Shown here: piece after piece, positions 45,352 to 53,840 of the stretch
How the letters are laid out: every line of letters begins with the position of its first letter
Position numbering within the stretch: position 1 is the first letter of the stretch
Origin: Phycisphaerae bacterium
Lineage (GTDB): Bacteria > Planctomycetota > Phycisphaerae > Phycisphaerales > UBA1924
Reading direction: 5' to 3'
Length of the DNA stretch: 64,000 nucleotides
Assembly (NCBI GenBank): GCA_016793805.1
Contig: JAEUIZ010000029.1
Coordinates: 1 to 64,000 of the forward strand
Position numbers and translations under genes: made by a program
Notes under the pieces: model-generated
Database searches by the model: none
The model's input: only the letters and a program-made list of their open reading frames with translations
Told to the model about the DNA's origin: nothing

Positions 45352-45385
45352 AAAGGGCCACGCCATGGAAGGCTGGCCCTTTCTT
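45352..45385 (+). terminator. Rho-independent terminator
   Basis: AAAGGGCCA (45352-45360) pairs perfectly with TGGCCCTTT (45374-45382) across a 13-nt loop and is followed by CTT. It ends the transcript of the NPNF-rich protein gene. Confidence 0.65.
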
Positions 45386-45454
45386 GCGCGCACGCGCGAC
45401 GGCTCCTCGATCAGCGTGCGCAGGCCGGAAAGGGAATCGCTGCGTCGGCGACGA

Positions 45455-46105
45455 CTACCGCATCACCCATCGGCGATCGAACGGCAGGATCGGGTCCACC
45501 GATGAGACGTTCAACTCGCCCGGAATCCGGTAGCGCAACTCCAGCGTCTTGCGCAGCACCTTCTTCTCCAGATGACCCGCGGCGTTGGGCACCTCGACCG
45601 TCACCGTCTCGCCGCTGAAGCCGGCGCAGTAGACCGTCAACTCCGAGAGCAGCGTCGTCGGGACGGGCCAGATCGCGAGGCTCTCCTTGGCGTTCTCCTC
45701 GCCCCGCAGCAGCGTCCCGACCACGCCGATCTGGTCCTCGAGCAGCGGGTTGGAGAGGAGTTGCATGAGTTGCTTGGCCGCCGCCACCGGCACGTCTCGC
45801 CCGGAGCGGAGCACCTGGCCCTCGTCCGTGGCGAGATCAAACGACGGGGCGAAGAGCAGGTCGATCCCGCTGTTGTTGGTCACGGTGTAGGTCAGGTACA
45901 GGAACGCCGTCGGGCCCGAGCCGGGCACGTCCAGGACGATGACCCGCAGCGGCGAGGGCTCGATCTCGAGTTGCCAGCGCTTGGGGATAGGCGAGGGCTC
46001 CGGCGCGGGGACGGGCACGAGCGACCACGCGGGCGAGGCGGCCGCCACCGCGACCGAGGCCACCAGGGTTCGTACGACTCGCAACGCGCGGGAGGGTGAG
46101 GGCAT
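45455..46105 (-). CDS. Exported protein of unknown function
   Basis: The 216-aa product has a signal peptide (ending SPAWS) and a beta-rich body. Residues 60-90 (TAFLYLTYTVTNNSGIDLLFAPSF) look like an immunoglobulin-type strand pair. Residues 100-190 contain a conserved-looking ELTVYCAGFSGETVTVEVPN stretch and end RRWVMR. No catalytic motif is seen. GGAG precedes the ATG at 46105. It diverges from the GNAT gene across 73 bp. Confidence 0.55.
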   Translation of the reverse strand: MPSPSRALRVVRTLVASVAVAAASPAWSLVPVPAPEPSPIPKRWQLEIEPSPLRVIVLDVPGSGPTAFLYLTYTVTNNSGIDLLFAPSFDLATDEGQVLRSGRDVPVAAAKQLMQLLSNPLLEDQIGVVGTLLRGEENAKESLAIWPVPTTLLSELTVYCAGFSGETVTVEVPNAAGHLEKKVLRKTLELRYRIPGELNVSSVDPILPFDRRWVMR

Positions 46106-46178
46106 CAGCAGGCTCCGGGTCCGAGGTGAAGTCTACAGTCGTCGCGTCCCGCGTCAAACCCAGCACGCCGCTTCTCCG

Positions 46179-47195
46179 ATGAGCGACCCCCGCACGTCTG
46201 CCGCCCGAGGCCCGGATCCCGCCACTCCGGTTCGGATTCCGTTGCACCTTCGCGCGACGGCCGCCGCTCGACTGGTGCAGGCCTCCAAGCCGTCGCGGCT
46301 GCAGGCCGCCAAGCGCATGCTCGCCGCCGCCGCCTCGCACGGGCTGGACATGTCGATGATGTGGGGCACGGTCACGCCCGGCCCGTCCGCGTCGGATGCC
46401 CAGGTCGGGGAGGTCTGCCTCGCCGTCCCGGGGGCGGGCCGCAGCGCGACTCTGCTGGTCTCGGGGCCGGAGCCTGACTCGCCTCCGGCGATTAGTGGAC
46501 CCGGGCCAAGGAGCGCGTGCGTGCGGGCGGCCTGCGAGGGACTTGCAAGCCTCCCGCCGAGCCAGCGCGTGGTGCTTGCCCAGGCCCTTCCCGAGCCCAA
46601 CCAGCGGGACGTGATCCAGGCCCTCAACCAGGGAGGGTTCATCACGGTCGCCACGCTCGCCTACCTGCAACGCCCGGCCATCGCTCCCCCGCCCGCGATT
46701 GCCTGGCCCGCGGGCGTGACGGTGCGACCCGTCGTCGGCGTCGGCCCGGGTCAACCCGACCGCGAGGCGATGATCCGCGCTCTGGAGGCGTCCTACGAGC
46801 GGACCCTGGATTGCCCGGAGTTGTGCGGGATGCGAACCACGAGCGACATCCTGGACTCGCACCGGGCCGCCGGAGTCTTCGACCCCAATCTGTGGTGGCT
46901 CGTGTTTCACGACGACCAACCCGCCGGGTGCCTGCTCCTGAGTGCGAGCCCGGAGCACGACACGGTGGAACTGGTCTACCTCGGGCTCGCGCCGCGCGTG
47001 CGCGGGATCGGGCTCGGGCGTGCGCTGCTCTCGGCCGGCCTGCGACACTTGCACGAGCGCCGTGAGACCACGATAGGGTGCGCGGTGGACCTGCGCAACG
47101 CGCCGGCGATCCGGCTCTATCGCTCGCTGGATTTCCGCGAGATCTCGCGGCGAATCGCGATGGTTCGGCCGCTGCGGGACCCGACGCTCCCATGA
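46179..47195 (+). CDS. GNAT-family N-acetyltransferase
   Basis: The 338-aa protein has a C-terminal GNAT domain (about 185-330). Its acetyl-CoA motif is VYLGLAPRVRGIGLGRALL, and AVDLRNAPAIRLYRSLDF is the typical last helix/strand. The N-terminal 180 residues may hold a degenerate second GNAT domain, as in mycothiol-synthase-like double-GNAT proteins, but this is uncertain. It transfers acetyl from acetyl-CoA to an unknown amine. It precedes dnaA by a 404-bp gap. Confidence 0.75.
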   Translation: MSDPRTSAARGPDPATPVRIPLHLRATAAARLVQASKPSRLQAAKRMLAAAASHGLDMSMMWGTVTPGPSASDAQVGEVCLAVPGAGRSATLLVSGPEPDSPPAISGPGPRSACVRAACEGLASLPPSQRVVLAQALPEPNQRDVIQALNQGGFITVATLAYLQRPAIAPPPAIAWPAGVTVRPVVGVGPGQPDREAMIRALEASYERTLDCPELCGMRTTSDILDSHRAAGVFDPNLWWLVFHDDQPAGCLLLSASPEHDTVELVYLGLAPRVRGIGLGRALLSAGLRHLHERRETTIGCAVDLRNAPAIRLYRSLDFREISRRIAMVRPLRDPTLP

Positions 47196-47599
47196 GCGCG
47201 GGAGCGACGCGCCAACTTGTGCACCGTTCATGCGCAGCGCCGTGCGAGAGCATCCGAAAAATATTTTCGCAGCGCTAAGCCCTTGAAAACTAGGCCCGAC
47301 CTCTCGCGCCCCGATCGGGTCGGGTCTCGACCGGATTGCGTTCCTCGGCGCGAGCGGCTAATCTTCGCCCCGCTCGGCCAGGGAACTCGGCCGGGCGACA
47401 GTTCCGAACCTTGTCGCCGGCTCGCCGGCGCTCCACACACTTCGAATCGTTGCGCCTCTCACCGCGCGGTGGGTGCGCGCCGCTGTCGCCGCTGGATGGA
47501 CCCTTCCACAACCCGTCATTCGTCCGCCACTTGCGGGCTCGGTCCGCACAGGGATAGTGGCGGCCTCGACCCACGCTGTTGCCCAGGAAGGTGCGCACC
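47196..47599. other. 404-bp spacer upstream of dnaA
   Basis: The spacer contains an A/T-rich hairpin CGAAAA-ATA-TTTTCG (47255-47269), a 7-bp stem CCCGACC/GGTCGGG (47295-47324), and a candidate promoter. No array of canonical DnaA boxes (TTATNCACA) is found; the nearest match is TTGTGCACC near 47218. It may hold the dnaA leader and promoter, but origin function cannot be shown. Confidence 0.4.
47336..47364 (+). promoter_or_regulatory. Candidate dnaA promoter
   Basis: TTGCGT (47336-47341) and TAATCT (47359-47364) are 17 bp apart. Matches to consensus are modest (about three of six in each), and the start codon is 236 bp downstream, so the call is weak. Confidence 0.25.
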
Positions 47600-49174
47600 G
47601 TGACCCACGCAGCCTCGCCCCGTGAACGCGCCCGCCCCATCACCGCCCGCAACCCGGAGGATCGCATCCTCGCCCGGCTCCACGATGAGTTGCGCGATCC
47701 CGCGCTCGATCGGTTCTTCCCGCGCCAGGCCAGGCTGCGGCTCCACGACGACCGCCTCGACGTGACGGTCCCCACCGGGTACCTCGCCGAGGTCATCAGC
47801 CAGAAGTTCGGCGCCACGCTGCAGCGGGCCGCCGAGGCCGAGTCCGGCTCGCGCGATCGCGCCGGCCGCGTGCAACTGAGTTTCCGGGTGGACAAGTCGG
47901 CGTTCGTCGATTCGAGTGCCGCCGACGCCGCGAATGACGGGGTGCGACCCGCGCGCGCGCCGGCCGCCACTCGCGCCACACCCCGACGCCTTCGGCTGGA
48001 CGACTTTGTCATCGGCGCGTCCAATGAAATCGCCTTCGCCGCAGCCTCTCGTGCAGCCGACCTCAGTGCGCCCATGCCGGGGCCGCTCTTCATCCACGGC
48101 CCATGCGGACTTGGCAAGACCCACCTCCTCCAGGGAATCGAGGACGCCTGTCGCCGCAAGCACCCGTCCGCGAAGGTCGTCTACACGACCGCCGAGGCGT
48201 TCACCAACGAGTTCGTCGCGGCCTGCCGGGCGAATCGCGTGGACGGGTTCCGTCGTGCCTATCGCGCGGCCGCGGTGCTCTGCATCGACGACGTGCACTT
48301 CCTCTCGAGCAAGGACGCGACGCAGGGCGAGTTGCTCCACACCTTCGACGCCCTCGGGCAGTTCGGTGGTCGGCTCGTGCTCGCCTCCGACGAGCACCCG
48401 CGCCGCGTCCGGAGTTTCTCGGCGGCGCTCGTCTCGCGTTTCATGTCCGGCGCGGTCGTCGAGTTGCGCTCGCCCGATGCCGCGCTGCGGGCCCGCCTCG
48501 TGGAATCGCTGGCGCGGCGGCGAGGGCTGACGCTCGGCGAGGGCGCCGTGGCCGCGATCTCGTCCGCGAACGCCAGCGGATCGGTTCGAGACCTCGAGGG
48601 TGCGCTCGCACGCGTCGAGGCCGCGTACCGCCTCGCGGGCGGATTGGGCGCGATCGGCGCGTTGCTGGCACGCCGGGCACTGGAGCCCGCGTCCCCCGAC
48701 GCCCCCCGGCCCGTCCGTCCGGAGCGGATCATCACGAGGGTCTGCGAGGTGCTGCGGGTCGCGGACGCCGAACTGCGCGGGACCGGCCGTCACCCGCGAG
48801 TCGTCCTCGCGCGCGGGCTCATCGTCCACCTCTGCCGAGCCTTGACCACGCTCAGTTTCCCCGAGATCGCGCGGGCGATGGGTCGGCCGAATCACTCGTC
48901 CGTGGTGACCTCCGGCAAGCGGCTCGCCGCTCTCCTGGAGCAGCCCGAATCACCCTTGCCCGAACTCGCAGGGCTCGAGCCGATCGCGGGGCTCTCGCTC
49001 GCGGGCCTGCGAGATCACCTCCGCCGTGATCTGGCGTCAGGGGGCACGGCACGCCCGAATCGGGAGGCCCCTGAAGCATCACACGCCAGCACGGGCGACG
49101 GGATCGGCCGCGTCACGCCCGCGCCACCCACGCTCAACGGAAGTAGTCCGGCTCGTTCCCCGGCTTCCACTTGA
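47600..49174 (+). CDS. dnaA: Chromosomal replication initiator DnaA
   Basis: The 524-aa protein has the domain I-type start (RILARLHDELRDPALDRFF). The AAA+ core carries Walker A GPCGLGKTHLL (167-177) and Walker B CIDDVHF (near 230), plus the initiator-specific SRFMSGAVVEL. Domain IV has MGRPNHSSVVTSGKRL (near 427-442). The usual GGRDHTTV box-recognition motif is altered to GRPNHSSV, which may change DnaA-box preference. A Pro/Ser/Ala-rich tail of about 60 residues follows. GTG at 47600 is the start (AGGAAGG eight bases upstream). The gene is not next to dnaN, and its end overlaps the convergent thioredoxin gene by 41 bp. Confidence 0.93.
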   Translation: MTHAASPRERARPITARNPEDRILARLHDELRDPALDRFFPRQARLRLHDDRLDVTVPTGYLAEVISQKFGATLQRAAEAESGSRDRAGRVQLSFRVDKSAFVDSSAADAANDGVRPARAPAATRATPRRLRLDDFVIGASNEIAFAAASRAADLSAPMPGPLFIHGPCGLGKTHLLQGIEDACRRKHPSAKVVYTTAEAFTNEFVAACRANRVDGFRRAYRAAAVLCIDDVHFLSSKDATQGELLHTFDALGQFGGRLVLASDEHPRRVRSFSAALVSRFMSGAVVELRSPDAALRARLVESLARRRGLTLGEGAVAAISSANASGSVRDLEGALARVEAAYRLAGGLGAIGALLARRALEPASPDAPRPVRPERIITRVCEVLRVADAELRGTGRHPRVVLARGLIVHLCRALTTLSFPEIARAMGRPNHSSVVTSGKRLAALLEQPESPLPELAGLEPIAGLSLAGLRDHLRRDLASGGTARPNREAPEASHASTGDGIGRVTPAPPTLNGSSPARSPAST

Positions 49175-49724
49175 TGTTGCACCCGATGCTCGGCATCTGC
49201 TTCGCGGCCACGGGCTTGCCGGCGAGCACCGCGGCGAGGGCCGCGCGCAGGTCCGCGCCGGTCACGGGCACGGGCGTCGCGCCGCCCTTGGGCGGGCGGC
49301 TGTCGTCGAGTTGTCCGCGGTACACCAGCCGTCGCGCGCCGTCGAAGACGTAGAAATCGGGCGTGCACGCCGCGCGATACGCCTTCGCGACTTCCTGCGT
49401 CTCGTCGAACACATACGGGAACGTGTAGCCCGCGGCCCGGGCCTCTTCGGCCATCTTCGCGGGCGAGTCGTCGGGGTACTTCTCGATGTCATTCGCGCTG
49501 ATCGCGACGATCCCCACGCCGCGCTCCGCGTAGTCGCGCCCGAGGCGTGCCAGTTCGGCGCGGACGTGCTTGACGAACGGGCAGTGGTTGCAGAGGAACA
49601 TGACCAGCAGCGCTCGCGACCCGGCGAAGTCGTCCAGCGACCAGACCCGCCCCGACGGATCGGGCAGGCGGAACGCGGGCGCGGGCGTGCCGAGCGGGAG
49701 CATCGTGGATGGAACGGCGGCCAT
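49134..49724 (-). CDS. Thioredoxin-fold (AhpC/TSA-type) redox protein
   Basis: The 196-aa protein has a peroxiredoxin-like start (LGTPAPAFRLPDPSGRVWSLDDF) and a CNHCPF site (Cys45, Cys48) after the first strand, a CxxC redox pair. It ends with the tail IGCNIKWKPGNEPDYFR found in this group. It has no signal peptide, so it probably acts on cytosolic partners. AAAGGAG five bases before the ATG at 49724 fixes the start. The 3' end overlaps dnaA by 41 bp in convergent orientation, which limits changes to either C-terminus. Confidence 0.85.
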   Translation of the reverse strand: MAAVPSTMLPLGTPAPAFRLPDPSGRVWSLDDFAGSRALLVMFLCNHCPFVKHVRAELARLGRDYAERGVGIVAISANDIEKYPDDSPAKMAEEARAAGYTFPYVFDETQEVAKAYRAACTPDFYVFDGARRLVYRGQLDDSRPPKGGATPVPVTGADLRAALAAVLAGKPVAAKQMPSIGCNIKWKPGNEPDYFR

Positions 49725-49807
49725 GCGGGCTCCTTTGCCGGGAGCATACGCGCTGCCCGAGGGCTCGTGGAAATGCGAGATCGCGCGGCGGCTCGCGCGG
49801 GGCGCCG

Positions 49808-50314
49808 CTACCGCACCGCCAGGCGGAGCGAGGCGAGCACGCGGCGCGTGGCCTCCTTCGCATCGTCCGCAAGGAGTTGGGCCTCCTGCTCGAGCGGGCA
49901 CTCGGCGTCGGCCACGCCGCGGAGCGCCGACGCGACGGAGAACCCGGCGTCATAGGAGGATCCCCACGCGGGCGCCCGGGGCTTGGGCCATGAGTAGACC
50001 GGGCCTCCCATCCACCACGCCCGGTGCATTGGCGCGTGGTGATCAACGAGCGTGGTGAGCGTCATCGGATCGGAGGGCGCCGGCACATGGGGCGAGGCTG
50101 GCGGCCCACCGAGCCACGCCACCAGCGCGACCGCAGCGGCCAGAGCCAGCGTCGAGAGCGCTAGGCGCCACGGCGAGGAGCGCGTCGCGGGCGGGGCCGA
50201 GGGCGTACCGTCGATTCGGGCCAGCACGTCGGCGGCGATCGAGCGCGGGGGCGTGTGCAGACCGCGCGGCGCTTCCGCGCTGAGCCTGCGGGCAATGGAT
50301 CCATGCCGGTTCAT
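49808..50314 (-). CDS. Single-pass membrane protein, probable anti-sigma factor
   Basis: The 168-aa protein has a basic cytoplasmic N-terminal part (SIARRLSAEAPRGLHTPPRSIAADVLARIDG), one membrane helix (about 50-68) and an extracytoplasmic tail. This is the usual layout of anti-sigma factors. No HXXXCXXC zinc motif is present, so it is not a typical ZAS type. Its ATG overlaps the stop of the ECF sigma gene (TGATG), implying coupled and balanced synthesis. The pairing with a sigma gene is the main reason for this call; without it the protein would be hypothetical. Confidence 0.6.
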   Translation of the reverse strand: MNRHGSIARRLSAEAPRGLHTPPRSIAADVLARIDGTPSAPPATRSSPWRLALSTLALAAAVALVAWLGGPPASPHVPAPSDPMTLTTLVDHHAPMHRAWWMGGPVYSWPKPRAPAWGSSYDAGFSVASALRGVADAECPLEQEAQLLADDAKEATRRVLASLRLAVR

Positions 50315-50913
50315 CACGATCCTCCTCGTACAACAGCCAAAGGAACGCTCGGAACGGCCGGGCTGCCGTCGGGCTCGATGTGCCTCGCCAGCGCGCCCCT
50401 GGCGCGATGCAGCATGACGCGGACGCCGCCCTCAGTCTTGCCCAGCACACGGGCGATCTCCGCAGCCTCCATGCCCTCGCCATACTTCAGCCAGAGTGCC
50501 GCCGCGGACTCGCCCGAGAGTTCACGATCCACGAGCGTCCAGATCGACGAGTCCACGCCGGGGGGCGGCGTCGCGGGCGAGGGCTCCGCGCTGGACAGAG
50601 CGGCGGTGGGCCGACGCGTGCGGGCGCGGCTGATCGCGATCCGGCCCGCGATCGTGAACAGCCACGTCGAGAACCGCCACTTCGGGTGGTACGTCGAGAG
50701 CCGCTCCCACGCGCGGATGAACGCCTCCTGGCACACGTCCTCGGCCTCGTGCGGGCAGCCCGTGCGACGAACGATGAAACTGTGCAACCGCGCGTGCATC
50801 GCTTCCACCAACGCCGCAAACGCGTCGCGAGAGCCACGCTGGGCGCGCACGGCCAGCGCTTCGGGCGAATCCTCCCGCAGCGGCCGTACCGTGTCCGACG
50901 TCCGTTCGCTCAC
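50314..50913 (-). CDS. ECF-family RNA polymerase sigma factor
   Basis: The 199-aa protein has region 2 (ALVEAMHARLHSFIVRRTG, then EAEDVCQEAFIRAWERL with the -10-binding helix YHPKWRFSTWLFTIAGRIAI). Region 4 (AALWLKYGEGMEAAEIARVL, then GGVRVMLHRARGAL) reads the -35. It lacks regions 1 and 3, as expected. The start is GTG at 50911-50913, 18 bp after the preceding gene, with GGAG upstream. Followed by a coupled membrane protein, it forms a cell-envelope signalling unit whose signal is unknown. Confidence 0.88.
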   Translation of the reverse strand: MSERTSDTVRPLREDSPEALAVRAQRGSRDAFAALVEAMHARLHSFIVRRTGCPHEAEDVCQEAFIRAWERLSTYHPKWRFSTWLFTIAGRIAISRARTRRPTAALSSAEPSPATPPPGVDSSIWTLVDRELSGESAAALWLKYGEGMEAAEIARVLGKTEGGVRVMLHRARGALARHIEPDGSPAVPSVPLAVVRGGS

Positions 50914-50931
50914 GCTCCGCTCCGACTCGCG

Positions 50932-51984
50932 CTACTTCTCCCGCTCCGAGGGATTCGCCTCGAGAACATGATCGACTCGCAGCGACCGCCGACCCGGCGT
51001 CGCCTCGTCCGGGACAAGGCTCACTCGCAGTCGCCGCGCCAGCGGCGCTGCGGCCTCGTAGAGGCTCTCCACGGGCAGCGAGAACTCGGCGGTCAGCAAC
51101 GAGCCGATCGCGCCGATCCGTACGGCGTTGAGCATCGCGGACGCGGCGTGCGCCGGCGAGTCACGCTCCGTGCCCATCGCCAGCCGCGCCATCGCGAGCA
51201 TCCCCTGCGCCATCTGCACGCTGCTGGTGGCGGCCTCGGGCGATTCCATCATCGCCGCGACCCGCCCATAGACCTGGCCCTCGCGCTCCCCCATGTCCAT
51301 GCACACCGCCGTCGCCGTCCGCAGCATCACCGAGTTCATCGCGGGGTCACCGAACGCGGCCCGCGTGTCCCCGACCGCGACGAACACGACCGACCCCGCC
51401 GTGGGCGACTCGACCGTCGCGCCGCTCCCCGCCTGCGCGAGCGACCGGTCCGCGGCATCGAGCACGCCCACGGCCCGCTCCAGCCCGGTGCGACTGTCGG
51501 ACAGCACCACGAGCCGCGAGTCGTCGGCGGTCTTGATCACCGAGCAATACCGGCGCGCGTCGTCCTCGTCGAACGAGAACGCCGGCCGCGACCCAACCTC
51601 GAACCGCTCGACCCGGCGCTGGAGTTTGTCGACGTGCGCCGCCAGCCCATCGACCGCGGTGGTCGTCGAGAGCAGGACCGTCACCGGCTCCCCGATCGCA
51701 CCCGTGCCATAGATCGTCACCCCCTTGATGTCCGTCGAGGGGTCCAGGCCCAACTCCGCCCGAGCGGTCGCGATCACCGTCTCGCGACCACTGACCGAGT
51801 CCATCAACCGGCGAAACACGGACCGTCCGCCGGCCTCCATGTCCAGATGAACCAGCCATATCGCGTCCCGTGAGATCCACGTCCGCTCGAGTGGCCCAAA
51901 CCGGCCCGCCAACGCCGGCGTCGCGCCCGCTCCGCCGATCGCCGCCACGCCCGCCCAAATCGCCCCCTGCCACGCGTGCCTCAT
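50932..51984 (-). CDS. Exported protein upstream of the ECF sigma gene
   Basis: The 350-aa protein has a signal peptide (ending TPALAG). Its body has alternating helices and strands, with a recurring kind of segment found in planctomycete secreted proteins (DIKGVTIYGTG, then RRLMDSVSGRETVI). No enzymatic motif is visible. AGGAG precedes the ATG at 51984. It lies 18 bp before the ECF sigma gene and is transcribed with it, so it may be the periplasmic sensor or the main target of that system. I know no name for this family. Confidence 0.6.
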   Translation of the reverse strand: MRHAWQGAIWAGVAAIGGAGATPALAGRFGPLERTWISRDAIWLVHLDMEAGGRSVFRRLMDSVSGRETVIATARAELGLDPSTDIKGVTIYGTGAIGEPVTVLLSTTTAVDGLAAHVDKLQRRVERFEVGSRPAFSFDEDDARRYCSVIKTADDSRLVVLSDSRTGLERAVGVLDAADRSLAQAGSGATVESPTAGSVVFVAVGDTRAAFGDPAMNSVMLRTATAVCMDMGEREGQVYGRVAAMMESPEAATSSVQMAQGMLAMARLAMGTERDSPAHAASAMLNAVRIGAIGSLLTAEFSLPVESLYEAAAPLARRLRVSLVPDEATPGRRSLRVDHVLEANPSEREK

Positions 51985-52082
51985 CACGATACTCCTGCCT
52001 CGCCGCACCATACCTCTTATACCCGCCCGGGCAAGCCCGTTACCGCCGATTGGGCCGTTATTGGACGCCCCGGGGTGCACGC

Positions 52083-52634
52083 CTAGACCTCCAAGCGCAC
52101 CGTCTCGACCGTTGCGTGGTCCGCGCCCTCCCGCCGCAGAACGCTCCGTACCAGCACGATCTCGCCCACTTCCCAGCCCGGGATCGAAACGGGCCATTCG
52201 CCCGCCGTTGGGTTCGCGCTCGGATTGAATCGGCACAGCGTGACATGTGGCAGGAAGTGGTCGCGCCCCCGCCCCGGGCGGGCGAGCCGATGCACGAGCC
52301 GGCGGTGGACCTCCATCAGTCTGGGCGGGGCATCGGTTTCAAGGGCGATGAGCCTCGGTCGGCCGCGCTCCGGGAGTGTCCGGAGCCTGGTCGGCCTGAG
52401 CGAGAACGGCGAGAGTCCCGAGGTCGATCGGCGGACCGACTCGATCACCTCGTCGAGTTGCCGCGGGTCGGTGTCCCCGATGAAGTGGGCCGTCATGTGG
52501 ACCTGCTCTACTGGCGTGACGCGGTGCCGAGGGTCCGGCGGAGGATCCAGGTCCTTGATCGCGCGCACCATCGCTCGCCGCGTTTCGAGCGGCGGATAGA
52601 TCGCGACAAAGAGCCGGAGCGGGTCGTGCGGCAT
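52083..52634 (-). CDS. thpR: RNA 2',3'-cyclic phosphodiesterase (2H family)
   Basis: The 183-aa protein has both 2H motifs: HMTAHF (His46, Thr48) and HVTLCRF (His130, Thr132), spaced as in LigT/ThpR enzymes. These hydrolyse 2',3'-cyclic phosphates on RNA or cyclic nucleotides. It starts at ATG 52634, overlapping the stop of the upstream oxidase gene by one base (TGATG), so it is translationally coupled. The link to an amine oxidase is unexplained. Confidence 0.88.
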   Translation of the reverse strand: MPHDPLRLFVAIYPPLETRRAMVRAIKDLDPPPDPRHRVTPVEQVHMTAHFIGDTDPRQLDEVIESVRRSTSGLSPFSLRPTRLRTLPERGRPRLIALETDAPPRLMEVHRRLVHRLARPGRGRDHFLPHVTLCRFNPSANPTAGEWPVSIPGWEVGEIVLVRSVLRREGADHATVETVRLEV

Positions 52635-53776
52635 CACGCAGCCCCGAACCTCTGGAGCGACAGGAACGACGCCGGGCGCGACGTGCGACCCTCGAGGGCC
52701 AGATCGGCCAGGATCTCCCCGATGACCGGCGCGAACTTGAATCCGTGCCCGCTGAAGCCACACGCGATCGCCGCCCGAGCGCCGATGCGGTCCACGATGA
52801 AGTGCCCGTCCGGGCTGTTGGTATACGTGCAGACCGCGGCACCGAGGAGTGGGCCGTCCGCTGTGGGCATGTGCTCGGCAAGGAACCGCCGGAGCGGATC
52901 AAGGTCGGCCGCGTGTATGCCGCGATCGACCAGGTCCGGGTCCGTGGGCCGACCCGTGGCGTGCGCGCCAACCTTGATCCCCGGCGAACTGGGCAAGATC
53001 GGGATACCATAGAAGAACTCGCGCGATTGGCTTTCGAACGCCCAGCACGGGAACGCGCCGAGGTCGAACGCCGCGGGTTCGCCAGGGCCGAACCATGCCA
53101 CCGGCTGGCGAGTGACGTGGAGTCGATGGCCCAGATCGTGCGCGAGCCGGCTCGTCCACGCGCCGCAGCAGAAGATGATGGAGCGGGCCTCGATCTCGTA
53201 CTCTTGGCCGTCGGGGTCGCGCCGCGCGCGCACAAGGACGGATGTGCCGGTGTCGCGCCAGTCAAGGACGCGTTCGTGCGCGCGCAGTTGTCCGCCGTGA
53301 CGGATGGCCTCGCTCGCGAGGGTGGCGACGGCCAGTTCCGGGAGGACGAGCCCCGCATGGGGCTCGAGGAGAGCGGCAAAGCCCGGCGGGACCCGGAAGG
53401 CCGGGAAGCGATCGGCGAGCGTCTCGGGGGCGAGGGTTTCGCAGGGCACGTCGTGCGCACGGGCTGAGGCAAGCGTGCGCGGGACGAGTTCGCCCTCCTC
53501 GTGGCCCACGTACAGGACGCCCGTGACGAGCAGCAGTCGGCGCGCGGTTCGGCGTTCGAGGTCCTGCCAGAGGTCGAAGGCCTCGCGCAGCAGCGGCACG
53601 TAGTCGGGGTGCTCGAAGTACGCGGTGCGGAAGAGGCGAGAATGCCCGTGGTGGGCGCCCAGGGCGTGGGGGATGTCAAACTGCTCGAGCCCGAGGACCG
53701 AGGCGCCGCGGCGTGCGAGGGCGTCGCACGTTGCCGCGCCCATGGTTCCGACTCCGACGACGATCGCGTCGAGCAT
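52634..53776 (-). CDS. Sarcosine/N-methyl-tryptophan oxidase-like flavoprotein
   Basis: The 380-aa protein has the FAD motif VVGVGTMGAATCDALARRG (7-25) and FIVDRIG near the end. It also has CTYTNSPDGHFIVD, where Cys316 corresponds to the residue that covalently holds FAD in monomeric sarcosine oxidase (SoxA/SolA family). GFSGHGFKFAPVIGEILADL is the conserved C-terminal FAD loop. It oxidises an N-methylated amino acid or related amine, releasing peroxide and formaldehyde. Its stop overlaps the thpR start. The gene is divergent from rarA across 64 bp. Confidence 0.85.
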   Translation of the reverse strand: MLDAIVVGVGTMGAATCDALARRGASVLGLEQFDIPHALGAHHGHSRLFRTAYFEHPDYVPLLREAFDLWQDLERRTARRLLLVTGVLYVGHEEGELVPRTLASARAHDVPCETLAPETLADRFPAFRVPPGFAALLEPHAGLVLPELAVATLASEAIRHGGQLRAHERVLDWRDTGTSVLVRARRDPDGQEYEIEARSIIFCCGAWTSRLAHDLGHRLHVTRQPVAWFGPGEPAAFDLGAFPCWAFESQSREFFYGIPILPSSPGIKVGAHATGRPTDPDLVDRGIHAADLDPLRRFLAEHMPTADGPLLGAAVCTYTNSPDGHFIVDRIGARAAIACGFSGHGFKFAPVIGEILADLALEGRTSRPASFLSLQRFGAA

Positions 53777-53840
53777 GGGAGGAGCCTACGCGGGTGGTGA
53801 GTCACCGTGACGGACCCTTCCGCCTCCCTACCATGCACCG

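Noticed and set aside
47196-47599. oriC with DnaA-box cluster upstream of dnaA
   Set aside because: No canonical box; only one distant match (TTGTGCACC), so no origin is called here.
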